Positions 17,409 to 26,078 of a stretch of DNA of 42,109 bases are shown piece by piece; within the stretch, counting starts at the first letter, position 1; each line of letters starts with the position of its first letter. The notes beneath the pieces were generated by a model, which was not told where the DNA came from, made no database searches, and saw only the letters and a list, made by a program, of their open reading frames with translations. A program made the translations under genes and the position numbers. Source of the stretch: Corynebacterium sp. KPL1814 (GTDB lineage Bacteria; Actinomycetota; Actinomycetes; Mycobacteriales; Mycobacteriaceae); contig NZ_KI515779.1 in assembly GCF_000478175.1 (NCBI RefSeq), forward strand, positions 53,045-95,153, in the 5' to 3' direction.

Positions 17409-17414
17409 TACAAT
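17409..17414 (+). promoter_or_regulatory. Likely -10 box of a leaderless transcript
   Basis: TACAAT, 8 bases before the ATG at 17423, places the transcription start at or within two bases of the start codon. No ribosome site is present, which fits leaderless translation, common in corynebacteria. No good -35 hexamer is visible. Confidence 0.45.
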
Positions 17415-17422
17415 GGCCTGTC

Positions 17423-17944
17423 ATGTCGAGCACGCAACCACCAGGACGTACCCACCCTGAGGTCAAGGTTATCCGCTCTGCGCGGCGGCGAAAGTCGGTG
17501 CAGGCGCGCATGGTGGCCGGGGTATTGGAAGTGCGCATTCCGGCCTGGATGTCCGCCCGCGAGGAAAACGAGGCGGTACAGGATATGCTCGCGCGCTTGG
17601 AGAAGAAAACCGGTGGTGCGGCGAAGACCGATGCGGCGCTTCTTCAGCGCGCCAAACAGCTCAACGCGCAGTACCTGGAAGGCCGCGCGTGGATTGGGTC
17701 CATCCGGTGGGTGAGTAATCAAAATACGCGGTGGGGTAGTTGTACTACCTCCACCGCGGATATCCGGCTGAGCAACCGCCTACAGCAGGTGCCGGATTAT
17801 GTATTGGATTCGGTCATCATCCATGAGCTCACCCATACCTTCATCCCGCGCCATGGGCGCGAATTCTGGCAGTGGGCCGATAGGGCGCCCCACGCCGAGC
17901 GGGCCAAGGGCTACCTTGAGGCCTACCAGCGCTGGGGCGGTTAG
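17423..17944 (+). CDS. YgjP/DUF45-type zinc metallopeptidase
   Basis: 173 residues from the ATG at 17423. The frame stays open upstream to a GTG at 17312, but the -10 box at 17409 and the family start favour 17423. The conserved motifs are RWVSNQNTRWGSCTT (about 95-109) and HELTHTFIPRHGREFW (134-149), with zinc ligands H134, H138 and H144 and catalytic E135. N-terminal VIRSARRRKSVQARM matches the family's opening. Members are small cytoplasmic WLM/M48-like proteases with poorly known substrates. The gene ends six bases before the stop of the convergent DUF2342 gene. Confidence 0.88.
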   Translation: MSSTQPPGRTHPEVKVIRSARRRKSVQARMVAGVLEVRIPAWMSAREENEAVQDMLARLEKKTGGAAKTDAALLQRAKQLNAQYLEGRAWIGSIRWVSNQNTRWGSCTTSTADIRLSNRLQQVPDYVLDSVIIHELTHTFIPRHGREFWQWADRAPHAERAKGYLEAYQRWGG

Positions 17945-17950
17945 AGCGAG

Positions 17951-19396
17951 CTATTTATCCTCGCCGCCGTTGTCCTTATCGGTGCTCTCGTCGCTGTCGT
18001 CACCGTCGTCGCTGCCCTTGGAATCCTGGTCCTCTGCAGAATCTTTGTGCTCTTCGGAATTCTTTTCGGAGTCCTCGCCGTTTTTGAGCATCTCCTCGAG
18101 CTTTGCAAATTCTTCCTCGAAGCCCTCATCCGGCTCGTCATCCAAGAGGGAATCGATGAAGGCGGCCGGGTTATCGAGGTGCTCTGCGGTGGGCAGGAAG
18201 TCTGGGTGGTCCCAAGCCTTATCGCGCTTCTCTACACCCACGGCTACGGTGGCGCGGCGCCATAGCTCGGCGGCCTCGGTCACCTTGGGGGCGTTGAGCT
18301 CGATGCCGACGACCTTGCTGAAGGCCTGCTCGGCAGATCCACCGGTGCTGCGGCGGTGCGCCCAGGCCTCAGTGAGCTTGGAGGTAGAGGGGATGCGCTC
18401 GCCCAAGGCCTCGCTTACGACGTGCTCGGCCCAGCCCTCAACCAAGGCCAGCAGGGTTTCCAGCCTGGAGGCGGCGGCGGTGTTCTTGGAGGTAATGCGC
18501 GGGGAGAGATCCATTCCCTGCAACTTGCTCATGGCTTCCTGGATGGCCTGCGGGTCGCCGGATTCCAGGTTCAGCTCGCGGGCGAGCTCTTCAATGTGGG
18601 AGGTATCAATGACCAAGCCGATGGCGTATTCCTCCACGGAGGAGACGATGCGCTCTACCAGCCACGGCACGTGCTTAAACAGGCGCTGGCGGGCGGCCTC
18701 GCGCGCGGCGATGTAGACCAAAACCTCCTGGCCAGGAACGTTGAGCTCGCGCGCGACCTTCTGAATGGTATGCGGCAAAAGCGCCACCGTATTGGCCGGG
18801 GCGATGGGCAGGCCAAAGTCGGAGCCGGTTAGTGCCTGGCTGGCCAGATCGCCCAAGGCGTGGCCTAGCTGCATGCCGAAATTCATGCTGGACATTTGGC
18901 CCATCATCTTGGTCATTGGACCCATCATTTCACGGGCCTCTTCCGGCATGGACTCCAGCTGGGCATCGTTCATGTGCTGGGCTACCGGGGTGACCATGCG
19001 CTTCCAGGCGGGCATGGTTTCTTCCAGCCACTGCTTGGAATTCCACGCCTGCGTGGCGCCGGAAGCGGTGGGGAGAATGGAGGCATCGTCAAGCCACAGC
19101 TCCGCTAGGCGCACCGATTCCTCTACTGCCTTGGAATCTTCTGCGCTGATATTTTTTGACTTGGGGATCTGCTGCAGGGCGATGCGCTTGGCCATGTCGT
19201 AATTGACCGGCCCGGAGTTCTGGGGCGAGTTCATGGACGAACCCATGCCGGAGAGCATCTGACCGAACTGGTTCAGCATGTCTCCGAGGCCGCCACCATT
19301 ACCGCCGCCGAATGCGCCGAACGGGTTCTGGTCACGACGGCCGTCATTATCGTCGTCATCGTTATTTGGGAAAGAAAAACCGAATCCGTTGCTCAT
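17951..19396 (-). CDS. DUF2342/zincin-like type 2 protein (Rv3195-like)
   Basis: 481 residues from the ATG at 19396 (GGAG four bases upstream). The frame stays open far upstream, but that part overlies the divergent protease gene and is not a product. N-terminus: MSNGFGFSFP then an Asp/Asn-rich and Gly-rich stretch (GAFGGGNGGGLGDMLNQFGQ), then helical Met-rich parts (TKMMGQMSSMNFGMQLGHAL). The block LLALVEGWAEHVVSEALGER resembles the core of the family in which a HExxH-like site is expected, but I see no canonical HExxH, so protease activity is doubtful. The last 40 residues are an acidic, Ser/Asp/Lys low-complexity tail. Same genomic neighbour as in mycobacteria. Function unknown. Confidence 0.8.
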   Translation of the reverse strand: MSNGFGFSFPNNDDDDNDGRRDQNPFGAFGGGNGGGLGDMLNQFGQMLSGMGSSMNSPQNSGPVNYDMAKRIALQQIPKSKNISAEDSKAVEESVRLAELWLDDASILPTASGATQAWNSKQWLEETMPAWKRMVTPVAQHMNDAQLESMPEEAREMMGPMTKMMGQMSSMNFGMQLGHALGDLASQALTGSDFGLPIAPANTVALLPHTIQKVARELNVPGQEVLVYIAAREAARQRLFKHVPWLVERIVSSVEEYAIGLVIDTSHIEELARELNLESGDPQAIQEAMSKLQGMDLSPRITSKNTAAASRLETLLALVEGWAEHVVSEALGERIPSTSKLTEAWAHRRSTGGSAEQAFSKVVGIELNAPKVTEAAELWRRATVAVGVEKRDKAWDHPDFLPTAEHLDNPAAFIDSLLDDEPDEGFEEEFAKLEEMLKNGEDSEKNSEEHKDSAEDQDSKGSDDGDDSDESTDKDNGGEDK

Positions 19397-19475
19397 GTGC
19401 TCCAATCTACCGGCACCGTGCGGAAAGTTTCCATGATCACAGCAACGCTGACAGCGAACAGTACGCCAAAGGTTG

Positions 19476-19481
19476 TAGGCT
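19476..19481 (+). promoter_or_regulatory. Possible -10 box of the PDZ/Lon-like protease gene
   Basis: TAGGCT preceded by TG lies 8 bases before the GTG at 19490. Like the site at 17409, this would give a leaderless mRNA and supports the shorter start. Weak evidence, from one motif and its spacing. Confidence 0.3.
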
Positions 19482-19489
19482 ATTGCTTC

Positions 19490-20554
19490 GTGAATTCTCC
19501 TGCTAGCCGTCGCGTCCGCACCATCGCCTGGGGGGCTATCCCCGTTGTGCTTACCGGTGCGTTGGTATCGCTTGACCATATCCCGGGCACCGATGTCTCG
19601 CTGACCGTTCCCTATGCCGCCGAAGGCCCTGGCCCCACCGTGGATACGCTGGGCGAGGTTGATGGCACCCAAGTCGTTGATGTGCAGGCGCCGAAGACCT
19701 ATGAGCCCAGTGGGCACCTCAATATGACCACCGTGTCCGTGCGCACCAATATGACCTTGGCTCAGGCACTGGGGCGCTGGGCGCTTACCGATGACACCCT
19801 GGTGCCCATCGATACCGTCATTCCGCAAAACATGACCGATGAAGAGGTCCAAGAATCCAATAAGCAGGCCTTTACCCAATCGGAGTCTGCGGCCACCATC
19901 GCGGCGATGGACTATTTGCAGCTGCCGGTCAAAATCACCGTGGCGGAGGTCATCGAGGACGGCGCCGCTTCGGAGCACCTTAAAAAAGACGATGTCATCA
20001 CCGCCGTCGATGGCACCGAAGTCACCGAGCCGAGCGAGGTTCAAGACATCATCAAGGACAAAAGCCCCGGCGATAAGGTGAAAGTCAGCGTCACGCGCGG
20101 GGATAAAGAGCTCAGCGAAGAAATTGAATTGGGCGAAAACCCGCACGATAAGGGCAAGGCGTTGCTGGGAATCGCCATGCTATCTCAGCCCAAGGACGAT
20201 ATTTCGGTGAACTACAACCTGCAGGATATCGGCGGGCCGTCAGCGGGAATGATGTTTACCCTGGCGGTCATCGACAAGCTCAGCGATGAAGACCTAACCG
20301 GTGGCACCTTTGTGGCCGGCACCGGCACCATTCAGGCCGATAGCGAGGTCGGGCCAATTGGTGGCATCGAGCATAAAATCGCCGCTGCGCACGAGGCAGG
20401 CGCCGAGCTTTTCTTGGCACCCAAGGACAACTGCGCGGCCGCGGCCGGCAGCGACCACGGTGATATGACCATTGCGCAGGTAGAAGACCTCGACGATGCC
20501 GTGGCGGCTATGAAAGACTTTGCGGCGGGCAAAGACGTAAAAGAATGCAGCTAA
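19490..20554 (+). CDS. Membrane-anchored PDZ / Lon-like serine protease (Rv3194c-like)
   Basis: 354 residues from the GTG at 19490. Longer starts at 19397 or 19433 are possible but would put hydrophilic residues ahead of the membrane anchor TIAWGAIPVVLTGALVSL (about residues 9-26). A PDZ domain follows at about 130-195 (LKKDDVITAVDGTEVTEPSE), then a Lon-type S16 protease domain: GGPSAGM with Ser about 251 and GGIEHK with Lys about 296, the Ser-Lys dyad at the usual 45-residue spacing. The active part faces outside. The family is conserved in actinobacteria; physiological substrate not known. It converges with the lipoprotein gene, 22 bases apart. Confidence 0.88.
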   Translation: MNSPASRRVRTIAWGAIPVVLTGALVSLDHIPGTDVSLTVPYAAEGPGPTVDTLGEVDGTQVVDVQAPKTYEPSGHLNMTTVSVRTNMTLAQALGRWALTDDTLVPIDTVIPQNMTDEEVQESNKQAFTQSESAATIAAMDYLQLPVKITVAEVIEDGAASEHLKKDDVITAVDGTEVTEPSEVQDIIKDKSPGDKVKVSVTRGDKELSEEIELGENPHDKGKALLGIAMLSQPKDDISVNYNLQDIGGPSAGMMFTLAVIDKLSDEDLTGGTFVAGTGTIQADSEVGPIGGIEHKIAAAHEAGAELFLAPKDNCAAAAGSDHGDMTIAQVEDLDDAVAAMKDFAAGKDVKECS

Positions 20555-20576
20555 TAAACGCTCATGAGGCCGCGGC

Positions 20577-21230
20577 CTAGTCCTGGACTAAGCCCAATTC
20601 CTTAATCATTTCTTCCGGATCTACCTGGTCAGAAGAGATCATCTGCTGCATGACCAAGCCTTGCTTATTATCTACCACGGTGATAACCGCAGTGGTGCCC
20701 AACGTGGACCAGCCGACGACGCGATCGCCATCATCCTCGATGGCATGGGAGCTGCGCAGCTCCGTAAGGACTTGGGTGGTTTGGGAGGCCTTGGAGTGGG
20801 ACTTGAAGAATTGGAACTGCCCCACCTTAGGGCCGGAGCAATTGTAGGAAGAATCCCCGCCGGTGGAATCGCAACGCTCAAACTGGGCAAATAGGTCCTT
20901 GGGCGCGAGCGACTTATACACGTCATAGACTTTGGCCACTGACTTATCCAACTCGCCGCTAGTACTCGGCTCGCTGGTGGTGTTTTCTTCGGAAGCCTCG
21001 TCCGCATCCTTATCTGCCGATTCTGATTCCGTGGAGGACTCGGTGTTAGATGCTGTGGACTCCTCATCGTTTTCAGAGGTTGTGGCGGACGCAGAGGTGG
21101 TCTCCACGGGGGCATCGTCAGGCGCATCAGCATCGGAGGAACAACTTGCCGCAGTCACGCTCAGGCCCAGCAGCACCGCCGCGGTAGCGGTACGGGCAGA
21201 CGATCGGCGGGAAGAAGGAAGGCGTCGCAC
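20577..21230 (-). CDS. Putative secreted lipoprotein
   Basis: 217 residues. Arg-rich N-terminus, hydrophobic core (TAAVLLGLSV) and a lipobox-like TAASC with the modified Cys at 30; the -3 Ala makes the lipobox imperfect but acceptable. Residues 31-100 are a Ser/Thr/Glu/Asp linker without secondary structure. The folded remainder has two Cys (FERCDST, YNCSGP) that could pair, and an alpha/beta domain ending EEMIKELGLVQD. No named family recognised. Position between the Lon-like protease and the PPA1309-type gene suggests an envelope role, not more. Confidence 0.75.
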   Translation of the reverse strand: MRRLPSSRRSSARTATAAVLLGLSVTAASCSSDADAPDDAPVETTSASATTSENDEESTASNTESSTESESADKDADEASEENTTSEPSTSGELDKSVAKVYDVYKSLAPKDLFAQFERCDSTGGDSSYNCSGPKVGQFQFFKSHSKASQTTQVLTELRSSHAIEDDGDRVVGWSTLGTTAVITVVDNKQGLVMQQMISSDQVDPEEMIKELGLVQD

Positions 21231-21266
21231 TGTATAGAACTCCTTGGTTGCGGGCTTAATTGCTAC

Positions 21267-21803
21267 CTAGTCTAGTTCATCCGGGTCCTGGTTAAGGCCA
21301 TAGCGCAGCGCGGCGATAACACCAGGGGCCACCTGCGGGCCGCCGCGGAGCTGAATATCGTCCTCAGCAAAGGGACCCGCTGCCTCAAGCTCTTCTTCAG
21401 TGGGCCGCAGCTGCAGCAAGGTAGTTTCAATTCCTTCCTCGCGCAGGGCACCCGAATACAGGCGCGCCGGGCGAGGGGAGGGGTCCTCGCTAGAAGTATC
21501 CCGGAACTTGATCTCCTGGGCCAAGATGGCGCCCGCGACCTCGCGCGGCCAGGCCAAGCGGGAGACGTAATCAGCCAATTCTTCGGACCCCGGCTCGATG
21601 TTTTCGGGGACATTGTCTTGGACGATAAGAGTTAGCGGGGACGCGGTGTCCTCATCCATCGCCGCTAGCTGATCCGCCACCAGGTGGGTGGGAACCAGGG
21701 CAAAGATGGTGGGGCGGGCGTCCCAACCTTCAGCATGGACGAAATCCACGGCCTCCGTCATAGCGCGGTTTAATGCTGGCTGTGATAATTCGGGGGAACT
21801 CAT
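21267..21803 (-). CDS. PPA1309 family protein
   Basis: 178 residues from the ATG at 21803. This start has AAGGA six bases upstream, whereas the ATG at 21809 touches the same ribosome site and has no spacing. The sequence (LNRAMTEAVDFVHAEGWDAR, then RPTIFALVPTHLVA, LAWPREVAGAILAQEI) fits the conserved actinobacterial PPA1309 family, soluble and of unknown function, usually beside the UPF0182 gene as here. The two genes are divergent with 90 bases between them. Confidence 0.8.
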   Translation of the reverse strand: MSSPELSQPALNRAMTEAVDFVHAEGWDARPTIFALVPTHLVADQLAAMDEDTASPLTLIVQDNVPENIEPGSEELADYVSRLAWPREVAGAILAQEIKFRDTSSEDPSPRPARLYSGALREEGIETTLLQLRPTEEELEAAGPFAEDDIQLRGGPQVAPGVIAALRYGLNQDPDELD

Positions 21804-21893
21804 AGGCATCCTTATTCGTTATCTGTGTATTGATTCCTTAAACTGGGAAAAGTCTACATGTTTAATATTCGCACTATTTGATTGGAGCTGGCG

Positions 21894-24800
21894 TTGTCCC
21901 TAGGGTCATCCACACCAGCCGCCCCATTGAAGCGGCCTCCCAAGGTCGCGGCAATTATTGCGGCCATCATTGCCGTCCTCTTGTTCTTCGGCCCCATGCT
22001 CGTGGGCATGTACACGGATTGGAGGTGGTTTGGCTCCATTGATTACCGCAGCGTTTTCACTACCGCAATTATTGCGCGCATAGTCCTCTTTATCATCTTC
22101 GGGCTCGTCGCTGCCGCGGTAGTGTGGGCAGCCGGGTTCTTTGCTTGGCGCGGCCGCCCCGACTCCCTGGATATGGGGGATTTGAATTCGCCGGTCTATC
22201 AGTACCGCCAGTCCATTGAGAAGTCCATGGGTGTGCTGTTCAAGGTCATCCCGGCCATCGTGGGTATCATCGCCGGATTCATCGGCCAGTCCCACTGGCG
22301 CGATGTGATGCTATTCCTCAACGGCCAGGACTTTGGCGTGCAGGACCCCCAATTCCACCACGACTTGGGCTTTTATGCCTTTAGCCTGCCCGTATTGCAG
22401 ATGGTGGTCAGCACCCTGTCCATCCTGCTCGTGCTCGCTTTCCTCATTGCCCTGTTCGGCCACTACATCTTGGGAGGAATCCGCATTGGCAATAAAGCCG
22501 CTGGGGTGCGCGGCTCCATCTCTCGCGCGGCACGCCTGCAGCTAGCCATTACGGCTGGTCTGTGGATGGTGGCCCAAGTCGCCGGCTACTGGCTGGAGCG
22601 CTACGGGCTGCTGTATTCCGAGCACGACCTATTTACCGGTGGTTCCTACACGGATATCCACGCCTACCTGCCTGCCAAGATCATTTTGATGATCATCGGC
22701 GTTTTCGTCGCCATTGCGTTGTTTATGGCCATCGTCATTAAAGACCTGCGCATCCCTGGCCTCGCCGTTGTGTTGATGCTCGCGTCCTCCCTGATTATCG
22801 GCCAGGCATGGCCGCTGCTGATGGAGCGCTTCTCGGTACAGCCAAACCGCCAGGCCAAGGAAAACGAGTCCATTGCCCGCAATATTGAGTCCACGCGATT
22901 TGCCTATGGGCTTACCGATGACCACGTGACCTACAAGGAAAACTGGGGCGGCGATGACGTATCGGATGACAAGGTTGCCTCCGATAACGCCACCATCAAT
23001 AACCTGCGCCTGCTGGATCCAGAGATTCTGTCACCGACGTTCACCCAGATGCAGCAGCTGAAGAACTTCTACGGTTTCCCAGAAACGCTGTCCATGGACC
23101 GCTACGAAATCGATGGCAAGTTGCGCGACTTTGTCGTTGCGGCCCGCGAGCTGGATCCGAACGAGCTGCGCGAAAACCAGTCCGACTGGATTAACCGCCA
23201 CACCGTTTATACTCACGGCAATGGCTTCGTAGCTGCGCAGGCCAATACCGTGGATGAGGTCGCCCGCGATGCTGGTTCCGCCCGCGGTGGTTACCCCATC
23301 TTCACCGTTTCTGACCTGCAGACCCAAGCCGGCGAGTCCGAGGGTGAGGGCGAGACTCAAGACGCAGAGAAGTCCTTGGGCATTAAGGTAGACCAGCCCC
23401 GTATTTACTACGGCCCGGTCATCGCAAGCGCCGCCGATAACCTGGACTACGCCATTACCGGTACCACTGGTGAGAATCCGGTGGAATACGACACCGATAG
23501 CACCAACTACACCTATGACGGTGACGGTGGCGTTGAGATTGGCAATATCTTTGACCGCACCATGTACGCCGCCAAGTACCGCGAGCTGAACTTCCTGCTT
23601 TCGGATCGCGTGGGCAGCGAATCCAAGCTGCTCTATGACCGCGATCCTCGCGAGCGTGTGGAAAAGGTTGCCCCATGGTTGACCACTGATTCCGCTACCT
23701 ACCCGGCCGTTATTGATGGCCACCTGAAGTGGATCGTTGATGGCTACACCACCCTGGACTCCCTGCCGTATTCGCAGCGTGCTTCGCTTTCCGATGCCAC
23801 CCAGGACGCCCTCAACCCCGATGGCACCACCCAGCGCTTGGTCAATGACCAGGTGGGCTATATCCGCAACTCCGTGAAGGCGACCGTGGATGCCTATGAC
23901 GGCAGCGTGGATCTTTACGAGTTCGATAAGGAAGACCCCGTGCTCAAGGCATGGGAAGGCGTCTTCCCGGATGTGGTCAAGTCGGAATCTGAAATCTCCG
24001 ATGAGCTACGCGATCACTTCCGTTACCCAGAGGACATGTTCAAGGTGCAGCGCGACCTGCTAGCGCGCTACCACGTCGATGACCCGAACGTCTTCTTCAA
24101 TAACGACGCCTTCTGGTCCGTGCCGAACGACCCGACCGCGGAGGAATCCCGTGATCTGAACCAGCCGCCGTACTACGTGATGGCTGCTGATCCGGAAACC
24201 GGCGATCCGAGCTTCCAGCTGACCACCTCGTACCGTGGTTTGAACCGTGAGTTCCTGTCCGCGCACATGGCGGTATCTTCCGATCCGGATACCTACGGCG
24301 ATATCACCGTTCGCGTGCTGCCAACCAATACGCAGACCCAGGGTCCGAAGCAGGCGCAGGACGCCATGATGTCTTCTGACCAGGTTGCCCGAGACCGCAC
24401 CCTGTGGGAGGGCACCAACGACCTGCACAACGGTAACTTGCTTGCCTTGCCGGTCGGTGGCGGCGAGATCCTCTACCTCGAGCCGATTTATTCGCAGCGC
24501 AAGGATCAGGCCTCCGCCTTCCCGAAGCTCCTGCGCGTGCTCGTGTCCTACAAGGGCCGCGTGGGGTATGCACCGACTATCGGTGATGCCCTTGAGCAGG
24601 TGGGAATCGACGCAAAGTCCGCGCAAGACATCGAAGAGATTGAGGGCGATTCCGGCGACGATGATGCCGATAAATCCGAAGCCTCTACCGATAAGAAGGA
24701 CGAGAAGAGGGAGTCTTCTGAGGAATCCACTCCGGCTTCGGCCCCTCGTTCCTCCGATGAAGCAGGCGCTATCGATGACATCAACAAGGCCCTGAAGGGC

Positions 24801-24896
24801 CTGGAAGATGCCCGCGACGGTTCCTTCGAAGAGTACGGCCGCGCCCTAGATGAGTTGGACAAGGCAGTTGAGTCCTACCAGAAGTCCGAGGGCTAA
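21894..24896 (+). CDS. UPF0182 family seven-helix membrane protein (Rv3193c-like)
   Basis: 1000 residues. I choose TTG at 21894, which has GGAG (21884-21887) six bases before it; the in-frame TTG at 21882 has no ribosome site. The N-terminal third has seven membrane helices, starting VAAIIAAIIAVLLFFGPMLV and including the family signature TDWRWFGSIDYRSVF. The large C-terminal part is extracytoplasmic, with conserved stretches such as MDRYEIDGKLRDFVVAAREL and YVMAADPETGDPSFQLTTSY, and an acidic/Lys-rich tail with a short coiled helix (LEDARDGSFEEYGRALDELD). Length matches the family (about 950-1000). Role unknown, possibly envelope biogenesis. A strong terminator follows. Confidence 0.93.
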   Translation: MSLGSSTPAAPLKRPPKVAAIIAAIIAVLLFFGPMLVGMYTDWRWFGSIDYRSVFTTAIIARIVLFIIFGLVAAAVVWAAGFFAWRGRPDSLDMGDLNSPVYQYRQSIEKSMGVLFKVIPAIVGIIAGFIGQSHWRDVMLFLNGQDFGVQDPQFHHDLGFYAFSLPVLQMVVSTLSILLVLAFLIALFGHYILGGIRIGNKAAGVRGSISRAARLQLAITAGLWMVAQVAGYWLERYGLLYSEHDLFTGGSYTDIHAYLPAKIILMIIGVFVAIALFMAIVIKDLRIPGLAVVLMLASSLIIGQAWPLLMERFSVQPNRQAKENESIARNIESTRFAYGLTDDHVTYKENWGGDDVSDDKVASDNATINNLRLLDPEILSPTFTQMQQLKNFYGFPETLSMDRYEIDGKLRDFVVAARELDPNELRENQSDWINRHTVYTHGNGFVAAQANTVDEVARDAGSARGGYPIFTVSDLQTQAGESEGEGETQDAEKSLGIKVDQPRIYYGPVIASAADNLDYAITGTTGENPVEYDTDSTNYTYDGDGGVEIGNIFDRTMYAAKYRELNFLLSDRVGSESKLLYDRDPRERVEKVAPWLTTDSATYPAVIDGHLKWIVDGYTTLDSLPYSQRASLSDATQDALNPDGTTQRLVNDQVGYIRNSVKATVDAYDGSVDLYEFDKEDPVLKAWEGVFPDVVKSESEISDELRDHFRYPEDMFKVQRDLLARYHVDDPNVFFNNDAFWSVPNDPTAEESRDLNQPPYYVMAADPETGDPSFQLTTSYRGLNREFLSAHMAVSSDPDTYGDITVRVLPTNTQTQGPKQAQDAMMSSDQVARDRTLWEGTNDLHNGNLLALPVGGGEILYLEPIYSQRKDQASAFPKLLRVLVSYKGRVGYAPTIGDALEQVGIDAKSAQDIEEIEGDSGDDDADKSEASTDKKDEKRESSEESTPASAPRSSDEAGAIDDINKALKGLEDARDGSFEEYGRALDELDKAVESYQKSEG

Positions 24897-24931
24897 AACC
24901 TCCAACTTCTCGCACTCGAAACTCAGGAAAT

Positions 24932-24966
24932 AAGGCACCTACCCAGGGGATTTGGGTAGGTGCCTT
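24932..24966 (+). terminator. Intrinsic terminator after the UPF0182 gene
   Basis: AAGGCACCTACCCA (24932-24945) pairs perfectly with TGGGTAGGTGCCTT (24953-24966) across a seven-base loop. The stem is GC-rich and 14 bp long; the downstream T-run is short (TTCC). Confidence 0.85.
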
Positions 24967-25058
24967 CCTGTCTGTATAGTTACAGAAGTCGCCGGGACAG
25001 AGCGAATACATTAAGTATTAACGCACTGTTCAAGCGCAGATGATGGAAGTCATCTCGA

Positions 25059-25135
25059 CGCGGGGTGGAGCAGCTCGGTAGCTCGCTGGGCTCATAACCC
25101 AGAGGTCGTAGGTTCGAATCCTGCCCCCGCTACCA
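25059..25135 (+). tRNA. Initiator tRNA-Met (anticodon CAT)
   Basis: 77 bases, CCA encoded. The acceptor stem CGCGGGG pairs with CCCCGC except position 1: C1 faces U72, the unpaired first position required of initiator tRNAs. The anticodon stem CTGGG/CCCAG carries three consecutive G-C pairs next to the CTCATAA loop, the second initiator hallmark. D-loop AGCTCGGTAGCT and T-loop GGTTCGAATCC are normal. It is followed closely by a terminator and is the last core-type gene before the accessory region. Confidence 0.96.
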
Positions 25136-25141
25136 ACTTCC

Positions 25142-25175
25142 AAGCCCCTACCAGTAGAAACGCTGGTAGGGGCTT
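25142..25175 (+). terminator. Intrinsic terminator after the tRNA
   Basis: AAGCCCCTACCAG (25142-25154) pairs with CTGGTAGGGGCTT (25163-25175), loop TAGAAACG, followed by TAGTTATTT. A 13-bp perfect stem. Confidence 0.85.
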
Positions 25176-25252
25176 TAGTTATTTCTCTTAAGGAGCACGT
25201 CCTGGGACTCAAATCGGGACTTTAGCGATGGCATTTTGTCACTTAAGCCGGT

Positions 25253-25921
25253 TTGGAAGTGATGCTGCCCTGCTGTGGAAGCTTAAAAATAAACGAAGGA
25301 TCCTTGCTTCCACAGCAGGACAGCATAACCACTCCGGCGCCATCGAAGAACGCAGGAACAAAGACAAAGTTAATAGAGCGCGAAGATGGCAACCAGCTAG
25401 TTAGCACTAGTGATGGAGACGCCCCTTTGGAACTTTCTTTTGAGTTCTCAGATTCCTTTCTTGAAAAGCTTCCAAGCGGACACATTCTAGTACGTCCAGC
25501 AGAAGGTGAGGAACCTAGCGCATACATTGAACCTGCCTGGGCCAAAGACGTAGATGGAAACCAGGTAAATACTCATTTTTCAGTTGATGGAGATAAGATA
25601 ATCCAGCACATCTCGTCGAGCCCTGCCGGCAAGCCGGTTATTTCAGATCCCTATATCCGAGACGTTCATGGCTGGGGAAAGAAAATCGGACAAGAGCTAG
25701 TCTTTTCCAAGGACGAGACGAGCGGGATCGTCATAGGAACTGCTTACTGCGCCGGTAAATTAGCAGGAGTTGGCCTAGGCTCTTGGCTAGCCAAAGGTGC
25801 GTGCGCAGGCGTTTCCGCAGTAGCAGGTCACGCCACTAATACAGGTCGATGCCTTACCATCCGAGCCCTCGGAGGAAAGTACTCCCCAAACATCGTATTC
25901 CCGTATGCAACTCGATGCTAG
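25253..25921 (+). CDS. Possible secreted bacteriocin-like precursor, 5' end uncertain
   Basis: 222 codons from a TTG at 25253; an ATG at 25262 is also possible. Both lie in or against a long hairpin, and no signal peptide is seen, so the native 5' end may be missing. The middle part, with IEPAWAKDVDGNQVNTHFSV, DKIIQHISSSPAGKPVISDP and YIRDVHGWG, follows a pattern I recall from secreted actinobacterial proteins, where it precedes variable C-terminal domains. The C-terminal 65 residues are Gly/Ala-rich and hydrophobic with four Cys (TAYCAGK, KGACAG, GRCLT and the final Cys), like a small membrane-active peptide. Two tiny membrane-protein genes follow. The bacteriocin reading is inference. Confidence 0.5.
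   Translation: MEVMLPCCGSLKINEGSLLPQQDSITTPAPSKNAGTKTKLIEREDGNQLVSTSDGDAPLELSFEFSDSFLEKLPSGHILVRPAEGEEPSAYIEPAWAKDVDGNQVNTHFSVDGDKIIQHISSSPAGKPVISDPYIRDVHGWGKKIGQELVFSKDETSGIVIGTAYCAGKLAGVGLGSWLAKGACAGVSAVAGHATNTGRCLTIRALGGKYSPNIVFPYATRC
25259..25329. repeat. 24-base inverted repeat overlapping the start of a reading frame
   Basis: Arms 25259-25282 and 25306-25329 match at 22 of 24 positions (core CCTGCTGTGGAAGC / GCTTCCACAGCAGG). The 23-base spacer ends with its own 10-base palindrome AAGGATCCTT (25296-25305). It lies at the left edge of the accessory region and inside the first codons of the 222-codon gene. No transposase is attached. It could be a small palindromic insertion or a deletion scar. 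Confidence 0.75.
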
Positions 25922-25967
25922 AATCTAGAATCAAGAAATACAGTTGCGCATTTCACCGTAAGTAGAC

Positions 25968-26078
25968 ATGGAAAATAGCCGAGTTCTAGTTTTAATTGGA
26001 ATCACCCTAATTATTTGGTGCGCGCTATACAGGTACAGAAAAACTACCGCTAAATGGGTTTTATTGCAGCCTCTTTAA
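25968..26078 (+). CDS. 36-residue single-helix membrane peptide
   Basis: The ATG at 25968 opens a frame of 36 codons. A single hydrophobic helix (VLVLIGITLIIWCALYRY) is followed by a basic end. It lies 47 bases after the bacteriocin-like gene and overlaps the next small gene. A weak AGTAGA precedes the ATG. It may be a small immunity-type peptide or chance; similar two-gene tails are common after bacteriocin precursors. Confidence 0.35.
   Translation: MENSRVLVLIGITLIIWCALYRYRKTTAKWVLLQPL

Noticed and set aside
19397..20146. Upstream extension of the DUF2342 frame on the minus strand
   Set aside because: It covers the divergent PDZ/Lon-like gene; the MSNGFGF start at 19396 has a ribosome site and matches the family.
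25059..25135. tRNA as the integration site of an island
   Set aside because: I saw no second copy of the tRNA 3' end in the accessory region and no integrase gene, so an att duplication is not supported.
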